From the NCBI GenBank assembly GCA_014904845.1, contig MU119288.1, positions 89,743 through 153,742 on the forward strand: a stretch of DNA of 64,000 nt. The letters are read 5' to 3'. The stretch is from Acephala macrosclerotiorum (lineage: Eukaryota > Ascomycota > Leotiomycetes > Helotiales > Mollisiaceae). The translations under genes and the position numbers were made by a program. Positions within the stretch are counted from its first letter, which is position 1, and each line of letters opens with the position of its first letter. The notes below the pieces were generated by a model. The model was not told the DNA's origin and did no database searches. It worked only from the letters and a program-made list of their open reading frames with translations. This document shows positions 49,124 to 59,453 of the stretch, one piece after another.

Positions 49124-50032
49124 TTAGATGCAAAGCCTCCTCGACTGCTTCAGTATGTGAAACAAAGCAGCAAAGACCACTAGAGGTGGGGAATTTTCGG
49201 TGAAGAGAGATCCTGCCATGCTGGCTGCGTCCTCGACCAGGTCAAAACTCAATCTCCACACCAAAAGATGGCCGACGAAGATGGATTCGAACACTTTACC
49301 AAAAGCAGATCTTTTCGTGAGCTGTTTTTTTCCTAACGCGGCCGAGCCAAAGAGACACTTGAGAGCATTCGAGCAGCCGAGGAAGAGCTTTCCCTCAAGT
49401 GTTAGGATTTGCAAGATCGACCATAGGAAACACCTCACTTTTACCACTGCTGGATGGAATTGATATATCGACTCCTGTCCGGATTGGGAATAGGCGTCGA
49501 GGACAGGAATTATGTGCATGGTTTGTAAGTGTCGTTGCGCACGTGTGTCGTACTGTGAGTAGATGTCTTGCAAGAATTGTTCGGTGCGTCTAGTGAGTCG
49601 GCCACCAGCAAACCTTGATCCTATAACCTTCGCCACAGACTCTATTGGGGAGTCTGACCCTGCCTTGATCTCATCTAAATGAGATTTCAAATGGTTCATA
49701 GTAGCCGATAATTGCTTGTCGGCTCTGCAGTATCTCGAATTCCGTCGGAAAGCTGGCCACCGGGAAGTACAAAATGTCACCCGCCGAAAGTTTTGGAGAG
49801 GGGGCATCGGCAATGCTTCAGTGAAATCACCGGCATTTGAACCTGGGATGTTTTTTCTGACCAAGTTCTTCAAATGTAGTGCATTTTTGTTCCCGACCAA
49901 GTAACCATTCTCGGTAACCTCGGCGGTGAAGTCTTGGACCAAACCTTTAAGATTACTTCCTCGCATGTCCCCGATTCCGAGTTGGGTAACTGGATCAGCT
50001 TTGTCCTCGAATGAGTCCAAGAATCGAGCCAC
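49124..50032 (-). other. Long open frame, uncertain gene
   Basis: About 300 codons stay open on the minus strand (first ATG inside reads MRGSNLKGLVQDF), ending in LVVFAALFHILKQSRRLCI. In the middle, near 49700-49800, a neighbouring frame looks more protein-like (ILYFPVASFPTEFEILQSRQAI), so the true structure may include an intron or a frameshift. No domain is recognised. It sits 47 bp downstream of the STAND-like gene in the same orientation and could be a decayed part of a related locus. Confidence 0.3.
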
Positions 50033-50079
50033 AAAGCCACAATGATGGCTACTTCCAAGTTAGACACGAGCTTTGAACA

Positions 50080-51116
50080 TTAGGCGCGGCGTTCCACGTA
50101 CCAAGTTACGACCACAGAGGTTGTGTTCTTGCGCCCACTTTTGCACCTCGGGCATCTCTCCGCGTCCGTCGAGCTGGTAACATCCTCGTCGGCGTCTGAG
50201 ACACCGGAATTTGAATCATCGTCGTAAGAGTATTCAGTAGGGAATATAACGCTCATTTCGATACGTTCATCCAACGCGATTAGGTCGCGAAGCGACTTCA
50301 CGTATGGGCTGCTCGGTAAAATGTCCTGGCCAGTACTTGCATTGTGCAACATGTAGCATCTAGCCTCAACGGCCCTGAGACCAGGATCTTTTCTGAATAC
50401 TCTAAGTAAGAATTCATGAAGATACTGTCAAGTCTGTTAGCTCAACGGGACTCTGAAGTAGTAACACCACCGAGCGTAGCTTGTTTTGAGCAACTGACCT
50501 CCCAATTTGGTATGTTGGCGAAGAGGAGTGGATGGGCCTTTCGGCGTGCATCTTCCAAGACGAATTGGTTGCCAACCAGTGGGCGAGGGATAGGACCAAG
50601 TCCCGAGAAGCCTGGCAGAATTTGAATGGTTGCCCTGGTGTTTCCGAGTTAGCGGAGATCTAGCCTGCACCGAAAGGATTTCCAGGCCTGGGTGGCGGAC
50701 GCTTACCTCGTAGATGTCTGAATTGCAAGGTTGACATTGCTGATTCGGCTTTCGAGATCATGTCGAAGATCTTTTAGCATCTTCTCGTGCTGAGACCACT
50801 TGATTTTGGCAATTGCACCCATAAACGATCCTCGCTTGCGGCCTGAGCCAAGGAGAGGTTGGAATTTCTCAATCTTCTTGAAGAATGTCTTGAGCAACTT
50901 TTCGATATCCCGCCGTGTTCTCCTAAAAAGGGGGTTGAGTTTAGCATCGCTGCTTGCTGCCAAGCTATCTAGATGAGTTGCGACTTCGGCAAAGGATTCG
51001 TATGTTCTCACGTGTCGCTGGAAGCTTTCCATGGCGCCCCGTCGAAGGGTCTGGGCCAGGGTCCTGAGAGCATTCATAAACATAATAAAATCACTGGGAC
51101 TGACACCGAAAGACAT
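50080..51116 (-). CDS. Fungal STAND-type N-terminal domain protein with CPRC tail
   Basis: Three exons (50707-51116, 50499-50634, 50080-50424), introns 50635-50706 and 50425-50498, about 296 aa. The N-terminus MSFGVSPSDFIMFMNALRTLAQTL followed by long helices (RRDIEKLLKTFFKKIEK, MLKDLRHDLESRISNVNL) matches the helical domain that opens many fungal NLR/STAND-like and ubiquitin-like-domain proteins. The middle has the LEDARRKAHPL...NWEYLHEFLLRVFR segment common in that family, and the tail has ERCPRCKSGRKN. Family members are linked to non-self recognition, but no NTPase domain is present here, so this is a small stand-alone form. The start is the ATG at 51116; the frame opens slightly further upstream without an ATG. 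Confidence 0.65.
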
Positions 51117-51970
51117 GATTGGAGTGTTGTTACTCGTTTTCTGTTCGGCCAAGTTTAACTTTCATGAACTTTGCAAATGTCAGCAACAAAATATCTGGCT
51201 GACCATGAGGCTAGAGTTCCAGACCACGTTTTATAATCTTCTTGGCCTTCCTTGAAAAGCCTCGTGCGAGCGCAATGTATCAAACATTATATGGCGGTTC
51301 CTAGGTGTAGTCAGGAGGGTTGTTACTGGTTGAACAGACTGCTCAAGACCGCCGCATGTGACGAGAAACTCGCCCCCAAGATGACAATGCGTCCTGCAAG
51401 CCTTCGAGAGCCTTGTGTTAAGGACGAAGTAATTGGGTTTCAATATAGACCAATACGGCCACATGCATAGAGGAAAGCTGGCCAATTTTATGACACACCG
51501 CCTTTCATTCTGCACCACTCACAGCCATATGCTAACATGCAAAGTTCATGCCATGTATTAATCATCCCTCGAGCTGATCCAAGCCCTCGAGACAGCCTCA
51601 TGCAGCTTTCTTATCGGTCACCAACCATTTAAGGCAGTTTATCACCGACTACAGCCACCGTTTGAGCCTACGTAGTCAGGCGACTCGCTCCAACCCTGGA
51701 TAGAGCTACTACATTTTGGAGCCTCACCACTCAATGGAAACAATCACACGAGGCATGCTATGCTAGAAAGGCGCACTGGGAAGAGACAACGAGCGTGAAA
51801 CTAGCCTGGAATCCAGTTTACGTCGAGCTTGGTCGAGCAGAAGACATGTTTTAATGACCGTAATCAAAACATGGTGACTATAAGGATTCATATGTTAAAC
51901 AATTAGTGTCCAGTTAACAATATTTTCCTGGACCTAAATTTGCTGTAGTATCTCTTGTAGGATCGCCCTT
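51117..51970. other. Intergenic region
   Basis: About 850 bp. No gene, repeat or RNA recognised. Confidence 0.4.
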
Positions 51971-52558
51971 TTACTGTGCAGTATATCCTCCATCAACAGG
52001 TATACACGCCCCTGTGACCCAGCTCGCATCATCACTTGCCAGGACCAAAGCCATTTTCGTGATATCATTGGGCATACCCACTCCGTTCAATGGATGCAAC
52101 TTGATCAAAACTTCCAATGGCGTCATATGTGTTGTTGTTTCCGCATTCATTGCCGTTTGTGTATCTACCGTTCGCTTTAGTAGGACACTCGAAGCGAGGA
52201 AAAGGGGCCACGCACACCCAGGACAGATCACATTAACACGAATTTAATACGGCGTATGCTCCAGAGCCACTTGTCGAGTAAGATTTGACACGGCACCTTT
52301 CGACGCCACATAGCACGCTTCACTTCACATTAGCAACATCTTTTTCCGCTCGCCACGCCTTCCCCTCCCAAGTTTCAAAAACTCACACTGGTTCACCCCG
52401 GCAACAAGACCCATGATACTCGACATATTCACAATAAATCCCCTCTCTCCATTCACCTTCACTTCTTGCTTTATCATCTGAGCAAGAGCGTATTTCGATC
52501 CTAGAAAGATTGATTTCGCGTTCACGGCAATGATTATATCCCATTTCTCTTCTGTAGC
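51971..52558 (-). pseudogene. Short-chain dehydrogenase (SDR) pseudogene, 3' part
   Basis: The C-terminal half of a classical SDR oxidoreductase: EKWDIIIAVNAKSIFLGSKYAL, the NMSSIMGLVAG strand with catalytic Ser, an apparent intron, CYVASKGAVSNLTRQVALEH with the YxxxK pair, then IRVNVICPG and SWVTGACIPVDGGYTAQ at the stop (51971). A TAA interrupts between the EHTPY and IRVNV segments (about 52243-52245). The upstream half, with the NAD-binding motif, is missing: at 52559 the coding sequence runs directly into the LTR-like insertion. I could not find the N-terminal half on its far side, so the gene is dead twice over. Confidence 0.75.
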
Positions 52559-52759
52559 TGTTGGTATTCTTAGGGATACTTATTACTAGTAATAGACTAG
52601 AAACGAAGAGATAAAGTAATCTTAGTTATATTCGTTGAGTTGTAATTGTTCTCTAATAAGTACGTAAAAGTCGAAGGATAACCTCAACTCTAGCGCATGC
52701 AGCGCTAGTCCTAATCCGGCATAGTACCACACGTGACTACTATATTGTACTCACAAACA
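52559..52759 (-). mobile_element. Solo-LTR-like insertion, unmutated copy
   Basis: About 200 bp that starts TGTTGG and ends CAAACA, sitting inside the SDR pseudogene. Its reverse complement matches 33917-34126 throughout, the copy there being AT-shifted. It contains the hairpin CTAGCGC-TGCAT-GCGCTAG (near 52691-52709) and AGTCACGTG. A 5-bp direct repeat TAGCT lies at 52555-52559 and 52764-52768. It does not abut the TG...CA ends exactly, so the true borders are uncertain by a few bases. Confidence 0.7.
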
Positions 52760-52768
52760 TATTTAGCT

Positions 52769-53405
52769 ACACTCCAAGATTGAGCTGTTGCGGCTCTCAT
52801 GCAAGCATCGAGGTTTGGCAGGGAATTCAAGAGCAGAATAGCAACTCAAAAATGTATTTGTTATACTAACTTCTGTGCTATATCTCATCGCTTGCTCGTA
52901 TATGTTTGAGCGCAATTCAACCTTCACTGACCTCTTTGATTGTCAGGCATCCTCGAACCCCAGCCGCATTTCTTCATGCACTCTCCTGGACCTACTCCTT
53001 CTGCCTCCGCACCGAGAACTTGCTAATATCATCATGCATCCCCCCGCGGACACGTCTCTTCCTGATACTCCAGCCTAGAGGCCCTATCAGCACTCGCATA
53101 TCTTTAGTACTGTGAAAAATGACTCACGCATCGAGATCCAAATCCATAATGGAACATTTGCGTTATCGATATTGACATTAACTGTCATGCGCAAGTCTTC
53201 GACTGGTATCCGAGAAAGGTGTTGCAATCACTTCCCATAGCGGACATGCTGCAAGCCTCGCTACAGAGTCGATATAATCCATTCGAACGCCGAGACCTAT
53301 GTGGGATTGTTACTAGGCATGTGATGCATCGCATCTACTCGAAAACCCATTCAAGCATTCTATAGAGTTAATTCGCTTCGGCCAAAACTTCGCAAGTATT
53401 GTTTT
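52769..53405. other. Intergenic region
   Basis: Nothing recognisable. The lost 5' half of the SDR gene would be expected here but was not found. Confidence 0.4.
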
Positions 53406-55611
53406 TCAGGTTGCAGGAGGCAGTCGCTCGGATCGTGGACTCGGCGTACACCAGGTAGTGTCATCGGAAGAGATCACAATTATCGGCGAGCCAGGGCTTT
53501 CAAGTTCTCCATCAGATCCGATGGGAGGAGAGATATTATTGGTTGGCAGAGAGCTGTGATGAAGTGGTAGTGGTTCCTGGGATGTTTCCTCGTGTTGTTC
53601 CACCATACCTGCACCAGCACGAGACGAAGAGGCATGCCCCTGGACATCGGACGAAGGCCGAACCGCCGGCCACGTCCCATTTCTCACCCTCGTAGACGGT
53701 GACAAAAACTCAGTCTGAGAACGTAGCACTCTTGGTGGGTGAGGAGAAGCAGCTCTAGACGTCTCAGGTAAATCCTCATCACTCCGTCTCGATCTCACAC
53801 TAGCCGCGAAACTCGCCGCTCTCGCAAGTCGATAATGCCCATCCGCTTCACGGATCTTCCTGAATTCCTCCTTTGTCTTCTCTAATTTATCATTCTTCAA
53901 ACCTTCGCCTGGGGTTTCAGGAAATTCACCAGATTTGCCAAGCTTGAAGCCAGAGTCGTCAAACATGTCGGGCGCGGCGGTACCAAGGGATTTGAATATC
54001 GCGTAGATACCTTTTGCTACTGTGCGGCGGTAGCCTGCGTCCCCTTCTTCTGCTTTCTTGACCTGGCCTCGGTGGTCCTTTGTGAGTGATTGCGGTTTCA
54101 TTTCTATCTCTTGTGAGTCTATCTCTTGTGAGTATCCTTTCTCGTCGTGGATGACGCTGTGAGGAAGATTGGAGGCATCGCTAATATCGCCAAAATTCGG
54201 TGGAGAAGAATGAGGCGGGGATCGTGGTGTTGGTCGACGACCCCGGGTGTCTTCCCTCACCAAGCAATCGCAGCGGTGATGCTCTGGGGTATTTGGCTTT
54301 TCTTCATTTTTGGTGGGTGGTTTGGAACCCCTCGTTGCCGCAAGAACGTACAATGACCCTAGTATAGCGAGGGTTGTTCCAGCGATCGGTGCCCATTGGC
54401 CTGCAGAATTTGTGAGTGGGCCATGGATAATCTGATTATAAAGGTTGCATACCAATAGCTTTGATGGGCTCGGTCTGATAGTAGACTTCTTGGCTCCAGA
54501 AGTTCCGCTCGCCCATGATAAGAATCGCGAATACCGCAGCGCCAAACACCGGGACTTCTACAGCTCTCAAGAAGAACCTGATCACCTCGTTCATCTTCTT
54601 GATGTCAGCGTTCTTGATCGCCTCAGTCTTGGTCTTGGATTGCTCGAGTTCGGCGCCATCTCTGTCTTCGCTCGATTTCTCGATTTCTTCCTGATTTTTA
54701 TCGCCAAATCGGTCTTTCCAATTGATTTCAAGAATCTTCTTCCACATGGACACCAGTGACAAAATGGCTGGAATACAACAACCCGCCGCGAAGAGCGTGG
54801 CTGTGTCAACAGTAAGTCTCTGAGGTGTGGGGATGACATAGATGTTGTTTGCCGAGCCTTGTCGTAACGGCGAGAACGGGCCCAGGTTGACATCGCAAGT
54901 GAGGCCGCATGTGGTGTTACCGTATGGAAAGCTTTTGATGGAAGTAATGGGATTTCCATTGTTGTCTGTCGGGCATGGGGAAGGGTTCACGCGAAAGAAC
55001 TCGACTGTCAAGCTTAGAAGACCTGGAGACGGGTTAGCTATGAGCGAGCACCGGGTCCAAATTCCACTCACCCGAGAGGACAAGACCTGTCCAGACGAAG
55101 ATGATATTCCGACCAGGATCATAGAAGTAGGTCGTCGAGAGCATGACGGTCACTGGCGCTGCCAAGATGCCAATTGAGCACAATTGGAACGCTCCGTATA
55201 TGTCCATATCGACAGCACCTGGATCAAGGGGTTAGTTTTCATGGCGCATCCTCGGCATAGACAACTCACCATCCACATGAAGCGCTGCGAGCACGATGCC
55301 ATGAAGCGCTGCCACAGCCGGAAAAAGCAATGCGGCTGCCAAGCACGCGGTTTTGAGCCATTCTGACTTTCTAGCGAATACACAAGCCGCAATCAGGACG
55401 TAGTATCTGGAGAAAAGGTGGAGGATCAGCGTCGTTGGGCATCTTGGCGCTGGGGAAACACAACTCACAATATCCTAGAGCCTGGGCCATACTGGCCAGA
55501 GACTGGGAAGGCGCAGATGACTTGCAGAGTATGATTTGTCGCGTTGCCCGTGGCGGTCACATTTCGAGGAACAAGAGTGTTCAGCAGCGAGGCCGATGAG
55601 AGCGCTGGCAT
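53406..55611 (-). CDS. Multi-spanning membrane protein, uncharacterised
   Basis: A 663-aa prediction from five exons (55469-55611, 55270-55406, 55072-55218, 54453-55022, 53406-54400). All introns are 49-62 nt GT-AG and in phase. The N-terminal half carries about six or seven hydrophobic segments (YYVLIAACVFA, LAAALLFPAVAALHGIVLAAL, FQLCSIGILAAPVTVML, NIIFVWTGLVLSG, LFAAGCCIPAILSLV, VPVFGAAVFAILIM, PIAGTTLAILGSLYVLAA). An extracellular-looking loop holds several Cys and NTT/NAT glycosylation sites, and a charged loop (KNQEEIEKSSEDRDGAELEQ) sits between the later spans. The C-terminal 300 residues are Ser/Pro/Arg-rich and disordered. This layout is common in uncharacterised ascomycete proteins; I cannot name a function. 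Confidence 0.75.
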
Positions 55612-56616
55612 ACTATGGAGTAGCTCAGTAGTATTTGACGTATCTAGAGTTCGAGAGTAGGATTATTAAAGGCTCTCTGTAGGGCAGAGTGGGGGAGGCT
55701 CATGTTTATACATGGGGTTAGGCAGCCGCAATGGCGGATGGGAGGGAAGGGAGGATCACAGGGCTGTTTAGCGTGAGCTGCTGCTGCTGCTGCTGCTGTC
55801 GCTGCTCACCAGAAACATGTCCTGGCGGCCCCAGTGCTTCTCGGTTTCGTGTCTTCATCCAGCCACACCAAGCCACTATCAAATGGTTGGGTAAGGCCAA
55901 GTCTGAGCATGCAGAACATGCCCGGTAAAGCAAAGGTTTTCTCGAATGCGCGATAATTGCCAGCGAATCGAATCGGCTGCTGCTTGTCCTTCTGTGCTGT
56001 GGCAGTGTATCACTGGAGGATTTGGTGGAGATTGGAAAAGAGCCTCACCTGGTTGGATACTACAGCTCGATACCTAGATGAAATGGTTGCAAGGACGTAA
56101 TGGTAAACTTCGAAAGCCATTCGAACATCACAACAAGAGTCTTGTATCTTGCGATTCATGAAGGTGAATGTTCACAATTGAATTGTGAATCTCAATTGTT
56201 TCGTGTTGGGGATCCCCCCGCAGCTGACGGCTGGGTAGGTGGTAAAAGCGGCTTCTGGGGCTGTGCAATGCAAAAGACTGTCCCCGTCCACACCACACCG
56301 AGTATCAGCCCGACGATCTTAGTTAACTGGTTGCCCGGCCGAGTTCTTATAACCCTCATGATACCTACCATCCATCACCGAGTATCGCGATCCTGCATTC
56401 CCACGGAAGCCTCATCTCATCTCAGCTTCGATGTGATGAGCCGCGACTTGACCGCCTTTGCGCCTTCACTTTCGCCCCCCTCACCCTGGACCCTGGACTT
56501 CTTGGCCTAAGGCAGCCAGTCACCAAATCAGTAAGGCCGAGCCAGGCCGCTACAACAGCAAATATTTTCTCGTTCGCCGCCCGTTCTGTCTCGAGAAAGT
56601 CATCGACAACATTACC
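55612..56616. other. Divergent intergenic region
   Basis: About 1 kb between the membrane-protein gene and the permease. It holds a (CTG)7 microsatellite at 55778-55798 and otherwise nothing recognised. Confidence 0.5.
55778..55798 (+). repeat. (CTG)7 microsatellite
   Basis: Seven uninterrupted CTG units, about 170 bp upstream of the membrane-protein start, in its promoter or 5' leader. Confidence 0.9.
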
Positions 56617-58826
56617 ATGACGGAATCAGAACCCATATCACTGGACACAAGTGCGATCAAGCAATGGAGGTCTATTGTCACACTCGTCCTCTTCGTCTTT
56701 ACCAGCAAGTTACGCCTGGTGGCCGGGTAGATGAATCACCACGTGACTAACGATTGCGTCTAGATCTCACGGTACTCTTTCCGTTTCATATTCCCATATA
56801 CGTTCCTCGACCGATATTAGATGGCTTTCTGGACACTCTCGGGGCCTTACGAGTAATATCACCAAGACAAAAGACATCCCGAGATGAGCGCAAGGTCGGC
56901 GAAAATGATAAAGTCACACCCGTTGGCCCGAGTCGCTTCGTGCGACTGAACTTCCCCATGAACTTTGTCACAGCACCACTGATAGCGGATCTCTTCCTGC
57001 TTGCCATCTCGGCTATTGGCCGAACAGAAGTCTACGGTGGTACCATCGGATCAAATAACATCTCGCCAATCGACATTATGGTATTCTTCCTTACGCTAGC
57101 ATATATCGCTATCTCCATCGACGCCTCGGGTCTGATCAGGTGGCTGGCTTTCAAAGTGCTTGAAAAAGCAGGGAAACTTGGTCACAGACTGTTCTTCTAC
57201 CTTTACGCCTTCTTCTTCTGTCTAGGAACCTTCATCGGCAACGATCCTATCATCTTGTCTGGTACAGCATTTCTGGCCTACATGACTAGAGTGTCGAGCA
57301 ACATCGATCATCCGAGAGCATGGATCCATTCTCAGTTTTCCGTGGCAAACATTGCTTCAGCAATCCTCGTTTCTTCGAATCCAACGAATCTTGTCCTTTC
57401 TGGAGCTTTCAACATCAAATTCATCAATTACACGGCAAACATGATCGTTCCTGTCGTGGCGACCGCCATCCTCCTGTTCCCGTTCTTGCTCTATATCGTC
57501 TTTGCTGACCCTCACCTCATTCCACTCTCAATCACGATGTACGAGCTTCCCGAAGAGGCAAGGAGAAAGCCGCCAGTCAACCCAAATATTCCCAATGCCA
57601 GAGGCAATGCCGAGGAGGAGGAGAACAATCTCCCAGCTGCAGAAAAGAAGAAGCTTCTTGAGCAAGGAAAATCAGTCTCGCTCGAAGAGGTCATGAACCC
57701 ATTCTTGGACAAGGGAGGAGCAGCTTTCGGAGCAATCATTATGGCTACAACTCTCATTACTTTGCTAGCACTCAATGCTTCAGATCAGAGCAAGGGCGAA
57801 CATCCAGTCTTCTGGGTCACCTTACCAGCTGCCTTTGTCATGTTTTGCTGGGACCTGACATTCGGCTGGATCCATCGAAAAGAAACAAGGGAAATCGCCA
57901 ATAAAGGACGCGAAGAAATCAAACTTGCTCGAGCCGAACAAGCGGAACGAGAGAGCAAAGAGAAAGAGAAGCAAGCGACACAAGCAGCAGGCGAGCAGGA
58001 AAACAGAGACGACCTGGGCATTCTTCAACCCGCTTCTACGCAGACTGCAGGTCTTTCAGAAGCAACAGAAGCATCTGTAGAACAAAAGTTTGAACCAAAG
58101 AGTCGGATTGTGAGCCGCACTGATAGCGGCAGCAGTTCCGACGAAGAGAAACGAATTCACTCCGAACGTATCTCGCATCCCATCACGCTCCACCAGGAGA
58201 AGGGACCAACGACATTAACGTCTCTCGTAGCGGATATGTGGAGATGGTCACAAGAAACGTTCCCGACTGTTACGGCTGTAGCAGCCCATCTACCATTCGC
58301 GCTCATACCCTTCGCATTCTGCATGTTCATCTTGGTCCAAGGCCTCGTGACGAAAGGGTGGGTTCCGGTATTTGCTTATGGATGGGATCATTGGGTTAAT
58401 AATACTGGAACTGTGGGTGCGATTGCGGGGATGGGGTTCATCTCCGTTATTCTTTGCAATTTTGCAGGAACGAACATTGGGACCACGATCCTACTTTGTC
58501 GTGTTATTCAGACGTGGCAGATGATTCATCACGTGAATGGGATACCGATTACAGATCGGACGTTCTGGGGAACTGTGTATGGAATGGCACTTGGTGTGAA
58601 CTTCGGTGCGTTCTCAACAGCGTTCAGTGCTTCATTGGCAGGTCTGTTGTGGAGAGACATCCTGGCGAAGAAGCATATTACGGTCAGGAGGCTAGAGTTC
58701 GCGAGAGTCAATCTGCCGATTATTAGTATTGCGATGGCGGTGGGATGTGGGGTGTTAGTTGGCGAGGTTTATGTGATGAGGAATAACGAGCCTTATGACG
58801 CACAAGTTACGATGATTGCATTATAG
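56617..58826 (+). CDS. ArsB/NhaD-type anion permease
   Basis: A 716-aa plasma-membrane permease of the ion-transporter superfamily that includes arsenite (ArsB) and NhaD carriers. Two exons: 56617-56704 (MTESEPISLDTSAIKQWRS...) and 56764-58826. The frames join only if the intron uses a GC donor (GCAAGT, 56705) with acceptor TCTAG, giving FVFTNLTVLFPFHIP, as in relatives. Seen: LYAFFFCLGTFIGNDPIILSGTAFL and ILVSSNPTNLVLSGAF in the first half; a long charged cytoplasmic loop with an Ala/Glu/Lys coiled-coil-like run (about residues 390-480); LCNFAGTNIGTTILL in the second half, the matching NxxGTNxG-type element. No frameshifts. The transported anion cannot be told from sequence. Confidence 0.85.
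56705..56763 (+). other. Predicted GC-AG intron
   Basis: A 59-nt intron with donor GCAAGT, the consensus for GC-type introns, a CTAAC branch site and acceptor TCTAG. No GT donor in the preceding 60 bp gives the correct phase. Confidence 0.65.
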
Positions 58827-59453
58827 AAAAGTTGCTGGCGAATTGGAAGTTTGTACATATTCTGGAGTATTACCTAGCAGGATTGAGCTAGTTGCCAATA
58901 GATGATTTTATATACTCTACGGTTCACATTAGTAAGATCTGAGTCTAGGAGTGGAGGAGGAACTTAGTGAATTGCTATAGTCGCCGTCAGGTGTTTAGCG
59001 TAGTGACATTGCCATACACAAATAAGATACATGGGTACTTTACCATACGGTCTATACTTATCTCTTCCACACCCAATGGTAACAGTAAAAACGTGCACGC
59101 AAACAAGGTAATGGAATTACCTTTCAGTGGAGCAAAAGGGAGAATTGACGACAAGTTGGTCAAATCTACAGGTTAGAGCCAAAATGCCTACTCCCATAAA
59201 GGACTTGTGTGCACTTTCAGGTGCACAGTTTTATTATTACCATTGGGTATGGGAAAAATACCTATAACCAAGAGTAGAACAAAGGAAGAACGTCAGTCTG
59301 GAGTTGAGAGTAGTACCATGAGACTTGTTCTTTGGTATATATTATATGGATTTGTCGATCCCATTTCCTTCTTGAAACACATTTTGGATATTTGGTCTGT
59401 CGACTTTCTATCCTTTGCTTGCTGACTTGAGACAATTTACACAACTCATAAAA
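58827..59453. other. Intergenic region
   Basis: No gene seen. The ORFs here are short and featureless. Confidence 0.4.
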
